Of a DNA stretch of 64,000 nt, positions 29,531 through 62,699 are shown piece by piece. Origin of the DNA: Amia ocellicauda (taxonomy: Eukaryota > Chordata > Actinopteri > Amiiformes > Amiidae); the NCBI RefSeq assembly GCF_036373705.1, contig NC_089851.1, positions 44,226,970 to 44,290,969 of the forward strand, read 5' to 3'. How positions within the stretch are numbered: the first letter of the stretch is position 1; the number at the start of each line of letters is the position of its first letter. The notes under the pieces were generated by a model, which was not told where the DNA came from, ran no database searches, and was given only the letters and a program-made list of their open reading frames with translations. Position numbers and translations under genes: made by a program.

Positions 29531-32500
29531 ATGTATGTATGTGTGTGTGTGTGTATATATATAATGTATGTATGTATGTGTGTGTGTATTTATAATGTAT
29601 CCACTTGTGATTTGACAAGACATTTTAGATATCGATGGATATCGTTATGATTTAAAAAGTTGCGTATTACAAATGCTCAGTAAAATAACACAATATTAGG
29701 TATAATAGTGTTTTACATAAAACACTATTTAAAGTACTTTACTTTCTGTACAAAGTAAGGTCTCTGTAAGGTCTCTAGCTATTAGAAAAAAATGTTTGCT
29801 TTAAATAACTTTTGGCTTTAATCTTATCAAATTGACACTTCATTTAATTTCATTTTCTGTGAATACCTGTATAACCTACTTGCTATTGTAGCAGTACAAC
29901 CTACATGGATTTAAGAGGCTTTCTATTTTTGTAGGGTAAAGGGTAAAGGCAACTTGTAACAATGAAAAATTGGATTTACCAATGTTTATGGGTATCAGAT
30001 CACATGCACGGTATCAACCATTTAATTAAATATGGTCTCCTTTAAAATTATAATAATTCAGGTTTTGTGGAAGATGCTGTTTGTGTAATCACAGTTGCTT
30101 GCACTGTCTGATTGAATACACAGAAAGACTCACCTACATGATTCACAAATTATGGTTTCCATTCTTGTATGATCTGGGGACAGTGCTTATCAGTTTGAAT
30201 CCCTGTTTTCTCATTTTTCACTTTTGGCATTCCAATCACTGTATATACATTTGACAATCCATAATCTCAAAAAGTAAATCATCAAACAAATCAACAATAC
30301 TGTGGTTGACAGCAGGGCCTGTCCTCTGTCCCCTGTGGTGAAGAATGGTCTGTGATTGAGTAGATCAACTGGTTTTCAGCCATGAGGTTCTTTGCAATGG
30401 AAATATACCACCACTGGAGTTAGGCTACATATTTTGCACGTCTCATTATAACACCCTTATCATGTACAGTGGGTGAGCACTAACAGCTGACAATCTGTTG
30501 TGTATCATGATAGATTAAATGTCAACTTTGAAATTCTATCTGTAGAGTTACTTTCTACATGTAGCCACCTTTCCAATGTCTCTAAATTTTCTAAATTAGA
30601 TACTGATTATCTAGGAATGGTTCCTTTCTCTATGTCATATATTTATATGATGACTTATCAAGATTTGAAGGTCACAACATTTTTAAAGAGCTGATTTATC
30701 CTATTGATGTTTATCCTTTTTATACTTGCCATTAAAACGTCTGGTTCTGTGCGGAACAAGTCCTGAAAGTTCTAAAATACCCATAATGCTCCACAATGCA
30801 CCCACTTGTTGCTTTTTTGCACCTAGTTCTTTCATGCTTGTAACCATAGATGATCAATTAGACACATAGAATCTTGTTTTTAAGGTCTTTAACAGTTGAT
30901 CATTTTACGTACTTTTACATATTTAGGTCCATCATTTGTATTCTAGAGAGAAGTATTCAGTTCATCCAGTTAATCAGCTACTGCGACTAAATGAGTAGCC
31001 TAATTGGGAACTTGCTGAGATCCAGAAAAGCAAGACTAGGAATTCAGTTTCAGACCTGTCTGCCCTGTTGAGTCTGATGCAAAACATGTTATTGAAAGGA
31101 TAGAAACACCTTGATGAATGTTGAAAGATGTGCAAATGAACTTGTATTGATCTATTTCCATGTTTATAAAGTGACAACCTTGGAATGAGTTCTGCGAGAT
31201 CTTCCAAATCTTCAAATGAATGAATGAGATCGAAATGCATTGTAAGAGTGTCTACGATGTCATGGTGACAATTGGTTAGAGTGACTCTGCGGTTACTAAG
31301 GGGATGTTAATGAGGTTTATACTCGGCAGTTGAGTCACCTAGGGCAGTGGTTCTCAACCCTTGTCCTGGAGGACCCCTTACCCTGCTGGTTTTTGTTCCA
31401 AGCAAGCTCTCAATCCCTTAATTTAACCTTAATTGAATAAATAATTTGCTTATATTTTACTTTTTAAACTGTATACCTGATAAAATGTTGGTTCCTTAAT
31501 AAGATACGTTCCTTATACAATTTTAAACTTAATTTAAAAGCCTTGCACAAATTTTTGTGGATGCCACATTTGCAATCCTTTCCAGAGTTCCTGAATCCTG
31601 TATAGAAAAATTAAAACAGAAGCCTGATGTGATGTTACAGATTACAGAAAGATATTAGGGCCACTAGATGCTACCCACTGAGATCCTTTGCAATCCGGTA
31701 AAGTGATAGTATGCAATGAAAAGTAAGATTAAAGTTAAATTAATATTATTGATTTAATTCCCACTTTAAAAACATGAACATTAATAGGCAGCTCGTACTT
31801 TTCATACTGAAGAACTTCTGATTACTTCAGTCCTGTAACAATGATAGTAAACAATTGCTGAACAGCCTGTACTATTACTACTGAAAAACCCGATTCCTTT
31901 GAAATTAGCTAATTAAACCATAATTGCTCAGCTTGTACTTTTAATGTAAAAATCTTCTGATTAGTGGTTAGTGTGACATGACCAAAGGACAGTGCAACTA
32001 TAGTTTACTATCTTCAACGTTTTATACATTTCATGAACCCAATGAAAATGTAATACACATGTCTGATAAAATGTCTGATAAATGATGATTTCTGTCTGGA
32101 CTGTCTCTGTCTGTCTGTGCCCACTTGTTTGTTGTTAACGGCTGCTTGTGTGGAATTGCAGGTCTGTGTCATCGGTCAGCTCCTCGCTCAGCAAACGTGT
32201 GCTCTTTCAGCATGAAGCCAGGCCCCGGCCATTCAGGGTCTGCTCCCACGACCGGCTCAGACGCACCGGAGTGGTGGCCACGACGCTGGATGATCTCCTC
32301 GCTAAGGTACCGTCCGTAGCAGTGCGACCAGCCCCTCAGCCCCTCCTGCGTCCACCTGGGGTCAAAAGCTAAGAGCAGAACAGCACCCATGCGAGGGCTC
32401 TGACCATATTCTCCCCTCTCTGGCCCAGCACTTCTCATTGACACTCTCCCTGTGCTCTCCCTAGGGACACCAGGGGTCCCACATTTAGGCACATTGTCAT

Positions 32501-35044
32501 CCTATTTTTGTTCAAAGCACCCTATTAACACACGATGTCTCCAGTGAGAGCTGGGTTTGAGCACAAATCAGCAGGACTGGGTCGTAAAGCATGTAACGTG
32601 TTGAATAACCATTAAATACTGCAGCTTTTCCCTAAAGGAAACATTGATTTCAGAGTGTTATGGTACTGTATGCAACACCCTTTCACTCGAACACTTAAAG
32701 GAGAAGTTGTTTAATGTAACCGGCCATTGATCTTTAACTGCGCCTAGTTCATATATTTATATATCATTTATTTATTTTTAACCTCCGAAATTAATTGCAA
32801 ATACCTAATCTTGTCTAGTAATGAGTGTGCTGGTGGCTTAGGGTGGGAAAAACGTGCTTCGGGGGATCATGGTCATTGCGTGTTGCCTTGTTTCCAGGCT
32901 GCCAACGCGCTCCGGTTGACGTCTGCCACGTTGTCTCTGGTTGTGGACGAAGATGGGACTATGGTTGAGAGTGAGGATTTCTTCCAGTCCCTGGAGACCA
33001 ACATGCAGTTAATGCTGCTGGAGGATGGGCAAAGATGGACGCCAGTCAAGGTGACTAAGGATTTACCAGAGTCTCCTTTATTAATGTTAGGAAGCATATT
33101 AGAAAGCATTATTGTCCTTTTCTTTGTGTGTGTATTATTATTATTATTATTAGCAGTAGAATTATTAAGGTTGTATTCCTGTCAAAATAACTATAATGCC
33201 TAATAAAGCCAGCAGGGGGCAATACAATGCAACCTTTAGATTAGGGCTTCTATTGGTGCGCTGAGTTTCCATGGGAAGAATAAGGGAAGCCCAAGTGAAA
33301 CAAATGTGCCGTTCTGCTTTCCAATTCAAATTGTGAAAAATATAAAACTTGCAGAATATAGTTTACTGAAGATTATGTGCAATTATGTAAAAAGCTTTTG
33401 CATCTTCTGCAAGGAATGTAAGATGTGTGCCAATAATCATGAATGCATAGCTGGTCTGTGTGCATAAAAGCAAAATTTATTTAATTGGCTGAGAAGTGTT
33501 GGTCATTGTTGTGGAAGGATGAAACAAAAATGTCACATATATAGTTTGTGCCGATAAAAGGAGCTTATGTCACGTCGTCCCCACAGCGAAACATGAAGGC
33601 AAATCTATTTTGCTTTGGGGGCTTTTTTTAAGCCCTTTCTAGAACTGGGGGACTGATGTATTCCCCAAAAATTCCAGGATGTTTTGGCCAGTAACCTGGT
33701 GCCCTCTGTGACAGAGCTCAAGCTTGGACACGAACAGAATTTCCAGCACAGTCCTGATCTGAAATACACATCAAGATCTCAGACACAGAGATACGAAAGC
33801 ACAACATCAAGCGTTTGTGATGGAGCGTCATAATCTGTAGACATCGATTCCAGTAGATGTGATGAGATGTTGATGAACTTGTTTAAAGGCAACAGGAGGT
33901 GCCTCCAACATGTTTCAAAGAACTGATTAGCACTGATTGCTGTGGTCTGAACAAAGTTGAACATCATGTATTTGTGCATGTTTTTTTGACAGATATACTA
34001 ATGATGCATACACTATTGACTGTCATATATTTTTTTATTATTTGTTTGTATTACAAATATTGTAAACACTTGCATTTACCTGCTAAATCAACTCTCAGTT
34101 CCACTTCATTCACAGCCTAAATTTGGAGACTTGTACATTTATACTGCATTCCATGCTGGTTTTCCTCACAGGACATATCTGACCGAAGATGGTCCAAGAA
34201 AAGTGGAATTGCCAAATTCACCTTTGACCTGTATAAGCTGAATCCTAAGGATTTCATTGGATGTCTTACCGTTAAAGCCACGTTTTATGAGATGTACTCC
34301 ATGTCGTATGACTTTAAATGTACAGGAGCAAAGAGTGTGCTGAAGTAAGTATTTTACTCTGGTGTGTTATTATATCCATTGCAATGAGACCAATGGAAAA
34401 GTTAACTTTTGTCACTGTGTCTGTGCAGTGCAAAGTGATGTACACTACTTAAAATGTCTCTCTTTAAAAGTAAAGCATAGATTAGTTTGGATTTTTTTTG
34501 GAGCTACAATATTATTACTTTTATTTTTGAAGGGTTTTGCATCAATTTAATCTCTGTACTTCACTGAAATCATTTGCCACATTGTGAAATTGTGCATCTG
34601 AATCAGCTGGGGTTTGTGACCAACTTTAACCCCATATCCCCAAAGTGGAAAGATCTACTACCACTGCCTTGGTCTTGCATTCTACCCTGTTGTTTACAGC
34701 ACCAAACTGTTCTAGATTTAAATTGGCCGGTTGCCGATCATGTCCGTAGTCTGTTTACTGTATAAGGTGTTATGCATCGAACTGTGTCCTTTATAATCAG
34801 ATAGATTTGAAACCCTGTTCATCTCTGATTGTATGAACATTGTCATTCATTTACTTCCTCATAACCTGATTGGTAGCACGTGTGGATAGTACTGAATTGA
34901 ATTACCATTTACTCTGCTTTGATTTTCAGAAAAGTGCTCCACTACTTCTCCTGTCTGGCCCAGGTGACGGGCCACTTCCTCCTGTACACCTCCTCCTATG
35001 TGCTGCAGTGTATCGGAGAAGAGGAGCAGACGGCCCCAGAGTAG
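28872..35044 (+). CDS. cidea: CIDEA, cell-death-inducing DFFA-like effector A
   Basis: Lipid-droplet protein that promotes fusion and enlargement of droplets, and an apoptosis-related regulator (family knowledge). Five exons: 28872-28912, 32162-32306, 32898-33050, 34172-34344 and 34930-35044 (stop TAG 35042-35044). They close to 208 residues. The CIDE-N domain spans about 36-112 (RPFRVCSHDRLRRTGVVA, then SLVVDEDGTMVESEDFF). The CIDE-C domain spans about 114-208 (KSGIAKFTFDLYKLNPKDF, FYEMYSMSYDFKCTGAKSVL). The first exon encodes only 13 residues before a 3.2-kb intron; the next exon adds a Ser-rich segment. Its position directly 5' of TUBB6 and AFG3L2 matches human 18p11.21 and separates it from CIDEB/CIDEC. 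Promoter sequence at 28800-28870 is G/C-rich without a clear TATA box. Confidence 0.96.
29451..29592. repeat. Compound (TA)n/(TG)n microsatellite
   Basis: Alternating TA and TG runs with ATGTATG interruptions in CIDEA intron 1. ORFs crossing it are artefacts of the repeat. Confidence 0.95.
31345..31440. repeat. hAT-like MITE terminus
   Basis: Begins cagtggttctcaacccttgt followed by cctggaggacccc, typical of short hAT-derived fish repeats and related to the element at 12076-12378. The opposite end is not clear; ccactg at 31675-31680 is a weak candidate. Lies in CIDEA intron 1. Confidence 0.55.
33660..33795 (+). mobile_element. Decayed Tc1-like transposase fragment
   Basis: In CIDEA intron 3 the plus-strand frame reads FQDVLASNLVPSVTELKLG and then a damaged segment corresponding to the Tc1 core around the second catalytic Asp (here ..NFQHSPDLKYTSRS). 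The Asp-Asn pair is lost. Upstream sequence back to about 33440 may belong to it but carries stops. Unrelated to the intact element at 892-2112. Confidence 0.55.
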
Positions 35045-35208
35045 CTTCCAGCTGTATTATCAATAGTTGTTCTCCGTGGACAGTTAGTTGCTCACAGAAG
35101 CAGTTGCTTGCAGTGACTCGCAGAAGTCCTGTTCAGTACTGGCTCAATGAATGTACTCACCCTGTTGCCTCTGTAGTGAAAAGCGGACTTCATCTAATTT
35201 GCTTTGTG

Positions 35209-35214
35209 AATAAA
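35209..35214 (+). promoter_or_regulatory. CIDEA poly(A) signal
   Basis: AATAAA, 165 bases after the CIDEA stop, followed within 30 bases by a T/G-containing stretch and a genomic A-run. Confidence 0.7.
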
Positions 35215-35259
35215 TGTGCTTTCAGGTTGGCCACAATGTTAAAAAAAAAAAAAAAAGTT

Positions 35260-38050
35260 TGTAATGTGCCTCAGATTTAAATAATAATAATAATCATAAA
35301 ATATGATCTGAAGACCACTGCATGCAGGCTAACACTTATTCTCCATAAGGAAAACTGCTCCTGCCCAGGAGAACTGTGATTATTCTTTGCTTGCTTTATG
35401 ATGGCACAGACCGCACACACAAGTTGCACAAACGAATCAGAGCAGTGAACAGTTCTATAGGATAAGTGCTGCATATCTGAAACTTGGGAGTGCCGTGGAT
35501 GTGATTTTTGCTCGTTCTTTGGGTGAAATTTGTTCCCCTCTTGAAGACTGACACATGTACATGTTCATATATCAGGAACCAACTGAGCTGCAGAATGTGG
35601 AATAAAACACACAAATGCACACTTCAACAATGGAAAACAGCTGCTGGTTTTAACCCACTGTCTGTCAGTGCAAGTTCATTTTCCCTAGCACTGAATCGGG
35701 ATGGGGAAACAGCCTACGGGTTACATAATCAAAGTGAGAAATTGCTAATGGAGGTATGTGGCTTTGATCCACTGGATTCAGTATACACTCCTGACAAAAT
35801 ATGGCACCTCTCGAGTAAGCTAAGTGCAGTTCTCACTGAGTCACAGAGAAACCACCTCACTTAAAGGATCAAAGGGCCACTGCTCCCTTGATGGCTGGTT
35901 TAAAGAAACGGATTTAGAGATTAAGCACGTTTTTCCGAGTTAAGATTAAGCGTACACGCTGTCGTGCTCATTTGAGTTTCTCTAGCAGCAGGAGAATGTG
36001 TAGAAATGAGAGCCGGGACCACGGTCACTGTAGCGACTGCTCTCCGTACTGCAGCTTCAGTGGTTGTGAAGGGGGACCAACCAAGATGGAAGAAATTACA
36101 CATCAAAGAAATGTGGTACAGTAGCACGCTGTAATAAGACAATGTGTGTTACGGTTGCCGCACTAGAGCAAATGATAGTTTTCTGCAACATACACAATAT
36201 GGTACAGTATACTGTAGTAACGTATTTGTGCACTTAGTCCACTGTGTGTGAAAGCAGCAACATCTTGGAAATAGTCTCCCTGCCTCTGCAGATTTACCAG
36301 TAGATGACACTAAAGAGCACAAAACCCGACGAACAATTTCTCAGACATGAAGTCAGGGCTTCCAGAGGCCTCCTGTTGCTGCCCGCTATAGTTTTAGTTG
36401 TGCAATATTTATCATTAATCATCATCATCATGTTAAAGATAATTGAAATACTAGGTAAACATAACCTCTGCCTTTGTTACAGTCAGTGTTTAAGGGTGTA
36501 TTCGTCTTGCCTTGCATTGTTGTGGGGTGATGATGAGGTGGAGCATTTTATTGCATTTTAAGTTTTCAATTTTTTTTTGAACTATTAATTCTGCTTCTTC
36601 AAATACTATGCGAGGTCTTTCCCCGAAATCACACGAAACAAACAAAATCATCCTTGCAGAGCAGAGCGTCTTCGTGGGGGTGCCGTACATACTAATCTCG
36701 CTGCTGCTGCTATTTGCAGCCCCTGCAGTCAGACAGTGGGGTTTGTCTGCGCTGTTACAGTCCTGACCCTCACATTCCCTGCATGTGTCGGGCAGTGTGT
36801 CACCATCGCAGACCATAGCCTTATCAGATCGGCCAAATGGAGAGCGAGAGAAACAAGATTAAAAGGAACAAAAAGTTGGCACCTCATTGTGATAAAAAAA
36901 CAAAACATTGTAACATTGTATCGCCAAGTTAAACACAACCGTTTATTAAGGACCTCTGTTTTTGGGACATAAGTCAGACCCCCAATTTGTTTGTTTGCTT
37001 GATTTTGTTAAATCCCTATGAAAAGCACAGATTTCAGCTGAAATTATCATCAGGTGTGATGCTAAACTTAAAACGGTCATCATATGTTTCCTTAACAACC
37101 CTTAACATCTTTGTTTTCCTAACAAGTTCACAAGATGTGATGTGAGAGGGCTAATGCTAATTTAGAATCCTATATAACTTCTTAAGAAGCGGGAACTGGT
37201 TTTCTAAAGTCTGTATGAAGGAAACAATTCTCTTAAAGGGATCAATTAGCCTTAAGTGATTAGGAATTAATTGTGGAAGTGTTGTTGATTAAATACAGTT
37301 ACATTTTCTTATAATCAGCCAAAACAACAGATTCATATTACTTTCTTTCACAAATTATATATTCAGGTGTATTCACTCTTCCCAGGAGCCCCCAATGGCC
37401 TATCAATGAGGATTTCTGGAAGTTAAAACTGATGGAAAGTAGCAGATTGTGAGGGGTGGGAGAGGTTATTTACTTTGTGTTGTTGCTGAGGAGGAAAAAG
37501 GCAGCTGTCAGAGCTGGTTGGAATGCCCTCCCCCCATCCCCCTCCTGCCAAAGGGTGTGCCGATTTTGAGTCTGATTTATTGTAACAAATAGAAATAAAG
37601 AACATTGATGCACTAAGTTTCATCGCGTTTCATCGCAGCCAAACCAGTGTACCACTGCAACAACAACAGTAAATATGAACACCATCCCCAGGCTTTGATG
37701 GAGCTGTTTTTCTGGACTGTATTATTGTTGCATAAGGCTCCTCCACTAAATTAAATCAACAAAACCACAATATTTTGATGACAGGTTCTCTTTATCTGCC
37801 CTCACATGTGCATATATTTTGCAGACAGGAAGCAGCACTAGTAGAAAAGGAAATTGATGTTATTCCACATCCCTTAGTTCAGAACTGTTTAACACAGTTT
37901 CCTCAGCAACTTTCCAAACAAAGAAACAGAGCCCTAGACTCAGTCTCAACATTTGCTTAAAGATTGTGATGAAACCTGCTCTTTTCTCATAGGGAGTTCC
38001 TTCACTGCAGTCACATCTCAAGGCGTCTTTTACTGTAAAAACTTGCTACA
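35260..38050. other. CIDEA-TUBB6 intergenic region, no gene recognised
   Basis: Short ORFs on both strands lack family signatures, splice context or codon bias. Contains no classified mobile element that I could support. Confidence 0.5.
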
Positions 38051-38057
38051 ACTATTT

Positions 38058-38376
38058 AAGAACATAAGAAAGTTTACAAACAAGACCCATCTTGCTCGTT
38101 TGGTGTCCATTAATAACTAAGTGATCCAAGGATCCTATCCAATCTATTTTTGAATGTTCCCAAATTCCCAAACCACATCACTGGGGAGTTTGTTCCAGAT
38201 TGTGATGCCTCTCTGTGTAAAGAAGTGTCTCCTGTTTTCTGTCTTGAATGCCTTGAAGCCCAATTTCCATTTGTGTCCCCGGGTGCGTGTGTCCCTGCTG
38301 ATCTGGAAAAGCTCCTCTGGTTTGATGGGGTCGATGCTTTTCATGATTTTGAAGACTTGAATCAAGTCCCCATGTG
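38058..38376 (-). repeat. LINE-derived fragment with RT C-terminal remnant (copy 2)
   Basis: On the minus strand this encodes a stretch typical of CR1/L2-like reverse transcriptase C-termini (MIQVFKIMKSIDPIK..; SRDTRTRGHKWKL; RRHFFTQRGITIWNKLP). No 5' part of the element is present. The same repeat occurs at 20726-20878. Confidence 0.75.
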
Positions 38377-38430
38377 TTAGATGTCAACAGTCAAAATCTG
38401 TATGAATTTGATATGGAAAAAAAGCAATTA

Positions 38431-38455
38431 CACACACACACACACACACACACAC
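38431..38455. repeat. (CA)n microsatellite
   Basis: About 12 CA units upstream of TUBB6. Confidence 0.95.
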
Positions 38456-38933
38456 AATTTTTAAGGTTCGGGAATATGAAAATACATATCTTTGTCTATT
38501 CAGTCCTCAAGCAAAAATATGTAATTTTTCTAGCCTTAAAATACATCTTTATTTTATTTTATTTATATGTTTTTTGGAAAGGGGAGACAGTTATATTCGC
38601 ATCCGCCAAACAAAAGTATTGCTTCTCCTTTCGCAGCAGGATACAGTGACTTTTTCACACACACACACAATTACAGGGTTCATATGCAGACTCTAGAAGA
38701 ATTGTATATATAACTTAATTGCACCCTTTGGATAACCTGCAGGAAACAGGGAAAATCAGGAAAGGAGGATCAAGTGGGAGTGCTGTGGGACACTTGTGAT
38801 TGTCCAGCTGCCCGGTCACTCACACAGGGAGGGGAGGGAGGAGGGATGGGAAGGCTTTCCAGCAGCATTTCATACATTCAGAGCTTCACCGGGGTGCACT
38901 GAGCAGCTGGAGAGAGGCAGCACACAGCCAACC

Positions 38934-41641
<2,708 letters not shown>

Positions 41642-41835
41642 TTGCCAAAGACTCACATTTGTTTATTTTGTGGTTTCCACCCCCCCCCTTTAAAAAAATA
41701 ACAATAAGGTGCAGTTGACATTCAGTCTACAATGTTTTCTCTTCTTGTTGTGTTTGTAGAGCATAAAGAGTTGAGAGTTGTAGCAGCACGGCGATTGTGC
41801 AGTGTTTGCCTGTCGCAATAACGAGACACAGCTAG

Positions 41836-41841
41836 AATAAA
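41836..41841 (+). promoter_or_regulatory. TUBB6 poly(A) signal
   Basis: AATAAA 195 bases after the stop, followed by a gtctctgtgtgtttat T/G-rich element at about 41867-41882. Confidence 0.8.
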
Positions 41842-41884
41842 CTTAAGCTGACGATTTACATCCTAAAGTCTCTGTGTGTTTATA

Positions 41885-42845
41885 AGGGCATTCACACTAG
41901 CAGGTTCTATACTTGAACTGGATCAATGGAGGCTGACACAAATTGTCCATATGATCTCTAAGATTTGTGTTGTATTTATTTCCCACTATAGATGTGAGAT
42001 TTGGAATATGTCATACTAAAAATTAGCCAATGCACGGTCAGGAATACAAATGAGGTCAAATTGTTTGCTAGACTATGTAAGGCGTTTTCACATTGTCATT
42101 TTCAACCCGAGACGTTCATGTGAATTGTAACCCGTGTATTGTAGCGCCAGGCCAATGTGAATGCAAGAAGGGCTGAAATCGGTTATAGATGGTGTAGTGT
42201 GAAAACTGCTATAGTTTTGTAACAGTCTCTATGTTCTTAAGGTAACCCACACTATCCTCCCCTACAATGTCTTAATTGGTCAATTTAGGCTTTTTACACC
42301 ACTGCGCTCAAAGCCTGCTGTTGAGATCTCTTTTAAAACGGGGATGTAGGATCAATGTTCTGCACATTCTGAACACACAGCTCTGGAATGAATCCATCCT
42401 TTCCTCTTCCTTTCTTTATTCTGCTTTCCCCCTTTTGGTTAAACCACAGCAATAATTCACACCCACATACATTGTAATGTGTAAGGTTTTGGTCTCCTCA
42501 TGCAGTCACACCTCCTCCTTCCAACACTGAGTTTTGCTACAGCTGAGGAGTTAAATTCTGGACTTTCCAAGGACTTCAGAAACCCCCTTTATTTTGCGTA
42601 TCCATTCAGCTGAGCTGCAGTGTTATCGTGGATCTAAGGCCTCAGGTTGAAGGCGAGTGGTCAGTGGGCTTGTCCTGGCCCTTACAGGCACATGGCTGCA
42701 GCCAAATTCACTGATTCAATGTACAAGTCGGCCATCCTTAGACCCCTTGAAGTCGGCCCACCCTGATTTAAAAATGTCTTTAGCTCTGATAAATAAACTG
42801 ACTTGCGAACCTCTGTAGTTAGATTGTAGATTTGACCCATTATCA
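41885..42845. other. TUBB6-AFG3L2 intergenic DNA
   Basis: No gene or classified repeat recognised. Confidence 0.5.
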
Positions 42846-42848
42846 TGA

Positions 42849-43767
42849 CTAGGACCTGACAGATACATCGGAGCACCGATATTATCAGCTGATATAGGCC
42901 TTTTACAGAAATATCTGTATCACCACATATTCCACTGATAATACACCAATATATTTTCTCAAACTATTGGCTAAATTCTTTTTCAAATTACCATAAAATC
43001 CTTCATTTTTACTTAAAAGTTATTTAAATCGCTTTTCAAAATTCACAATAGGAATTAAAATAAAGAAAAACAGTAAATGTTTGCTGAAGATGCTGACTGG
43101 ATATCCAAATGACAAGCATGCTCAGATCTCATAAAACATCTAAAGAAAATGAGTAAAAAACGCATCTATCTGACAATGTTGGATAAAAACGAAACTATAC
43201 ATAATATTTATAAAACTATTTCAAATCCTACATCGTGTTTTGGCTGCGATTCAAATTGCAATACATTTAACATATGTATTAAATAAGTTACACTTTCGAA
43301 GGCATTTTTAAATACATTTTTACATACAGGCAGTACTGAGCACTGAGGACTTCTTGTGAACCCGAGAGAACCTGATGCGTGTAAAATGCTAATATAATCT
43401 AGACCAGCATTGAACACGATCATAGTATTTGCTCTAATGTATAGAACATGCACATTTCTCTATTTATGTGTGAAATTGCTCATATACCTTGGTCTTTGTT
43501 CTAATGTATAGAACATGTATATTTTTCCTTTATTCTTCCTTATTCTAATTTATTTTTGAATGTTTGATTTGTGGTTATTTAATGTTAATTATGTAAAATG
43601 TAAAAATCCTGCCTTCGGTGCATGTGTGACAATTTCTCTCTGACAAGCAGGGGTTTGAGGGATCCTGTTTTGGTGGATATATTGGTGGATATAATCGGTA
43701 AATCAGGAAATTTAGCTTCCCAATTATTGGTATTGGACCCAAAAAACCTGTATCAGTCGGGCTCTAG
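42849..43767 (-). mobile_element. hAT-like non-autonomous element (fuller copy)
   Basis: About 920 bp. The right end, read on the minus strand, begins ctagagcccgactgatacag and then a T-rich 'ggttttttgggtcc'; the left end begins ctaggacctgacagatacat. These imperfect inverted termini, followed by CGATAT-rich subterminal sequence, resemble fish hAT elements with 'agggctcgac' ends. Target duplication is unclear. A truncated inverted copy lies at 4955-5665. No transposase is encoded. Confidence 0.6.
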
Positions 43768-43769
43768 TT

Positions 43770-45345
43770 GACTCCATATGAGGGTGAAATCCACTACGAC
43801 CAAGCAGGGTCGATTTGTATGCGCTAAAACAGCAGTCAGTGTTACGCTTATGGAACCTTATTAGTTTTGCAGGAAGTACAATTATAAATCAGGGATGTCT
43901 GCAAGGACCAATGTAGGAGATCGTAACATTGTCCTGAGCTGTAAGGTTGAAAAGGCCGATACGGGGATTGCAGGTCACATATAAGTCCTCCGATTATATT
44001 TGAGTTTTTCTTCATTGCAAATGGCTTTGCACATTCCCTCTGCCCCCTGCCTGAAAAGCCCTGCATTCCACCATAAGGAACAAAATCCCCCTCGTCATTG
44101 ACAACAGCTGCTAGGATTCAACTGCTATACACTGGCCCAGTGGTCCGAGTGCTCCTCACGTCAGAGCACATTATATATTGATTTTGTTGAAAAAGTCTGC
44201 TTGTAAAACATATACACATTCCAAGGCCCAGGAATACAAGAATCATGTATAATGACACAATGAGATGTCGCAGACCAATGTCCAAATGAAACCACCTCCA
44301 AACAAGTCCTTTTTAAATATATATTTGTCCTCTTTTACAGCGCTTTGAAAAAACATTGACACGGTGAACAGAAGTACATTTACAGTGTATTTTACATTAC
44401 CCTTCGTGGACGTCCACTTGCAAAAAAACAGACAAACAGAAATAAAATGCAAACGAATTCCAATCCATATAGATTTGTTTGTTTTAGATCAATCACAAAA
44501 GAATAGAAAAAAAAAATAGATCACATCCCTAAAATCCCTAAAATGATTAACATCAAGTCACTCTGCCAATTCTGCCCAAATAGTGAGTTTGCTTTGCGTA
44601 CCGTAAGAAAAGACAGGTGGGAGAAAGTTTTGTACAAATAAGACTGGTCTTCTTAGTTCAGTGCCAACATTTAGGCTGCAGCCGAGAGCCTGACAGCTGG
44701 TGCGTTAAGAGCCTGTGGTATGAGCAGTTGCTGTGGATTGGAAGCCGACTGTCAGCTGAAAATGGCCCACAGCGTGCTTGAGTATTTGGGACAGCCCCTG
44801 GGGGATACAGGGCTCTTTGTTGCAATAAAACAAACAAAATTAATACTGGGTGGCACCAGTGACACCAGTGTTGGGTGCTCTTGTAAAACCTCTTCTTCGC
44901 CCAGCACCTTTATAATTCCCAGCGTCCCACACCACCTCCGCTTAAGTGCGAAAAACTAAAGTTCCCTGAAGGAGGTGAGGGCCCCCTAGCCCCTGCAGTT
45001 TTCTGGGGTTCGCTTGAAGAAATCTATGATCACACTTTGCAATGGGGCAAAGGTTTACAAGCAAGGATACTGCCAGAGTATAATGCCAGATCAATACTGC
45101 GTGTTCAATGTGAGGTGCTATACATTTTTTTCCCCCTTTTCTTTTTCCACCCCCTACAGAACATGAAAACTATTTCCTTTGGGATGTAGCCCCTCCCACT
45201 CCTCAGAAGAGCTGGCACATAAAGCAACACACCATCAATAATTACCAATGTGAAAGCACACAAGACAGCTTGATGGCACACTATGTGATGCACTTTAAAT
45301 TAATTAAAATCTTCCCGTTGCTTACATCCGCTTGTTTGTTAGATT
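43770..45345. other. Intergenic DNA 3' of AFG3L2
   Basis: No gene recognised. May include alternative AFG3L2 3' UTR ends. Confidence 0.45.
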
Positions 45346-45349
45346 TTGC

Positions 45350-45355
45350 TTTATT
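45350..45355 (-). promoter_or_regulatory. Candidate AFG3L2 poly(A) signal
   Basis: TTTATT on plus (AATAAA on minus), about 250 bases after the AFG3L2 stop codon. Confidence 0.5.
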
Positions 45356-45603
45356 CTGTTGCGGTCGACATTCCTCTCCACTTCACAGAAGCAGAATCAA
45401 GTGTGAGATTGCAAAGATCTTCTCAAATGTTTTTTTTCCCCCTCTTTACGTTCCTTGTCTGGATAGATGAACAGTGATCAGACAGCAAGAAATGGTAGCC
45501 TATGTTTCCTGCTCCTTTTTCAAAAGCACCTTGCCACAAGTAAGAGCCAGAGTTCTGGACCTGGATTCTCTAGGTTGAACCCGGGAGAGAGAAGTAGCAC
45601 CTC

Positions 45604-62605
<17,002 letters not shown>

Positions 62606-62699
62606 CCTGTCGATTGCGGTTATAATTCTCCGATATTAAAACGTGTGAAATACGAATCTGTACGAAGCGCTGGCCCTGCGTTGCTCCGCCATTGTGACC

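Noticed and set aside
29414-29623. ORF rich in His-Thr and Tyr-Ile
   Set aside because: Produced by the compound TA/TG microsatellite.
35508-35864. 118-residue plus ORF downstream of CIDEA
   Set aside because: No recognisable domain, no coding bias, and no splice context. It lies after the CIDEA poly(A) signal.
36490-36816. 108-residue minus ORF with several cysteines
   Set aside because: The Cys spacing fits no known fold and the frame is not supported by neighbours. Judged chance.
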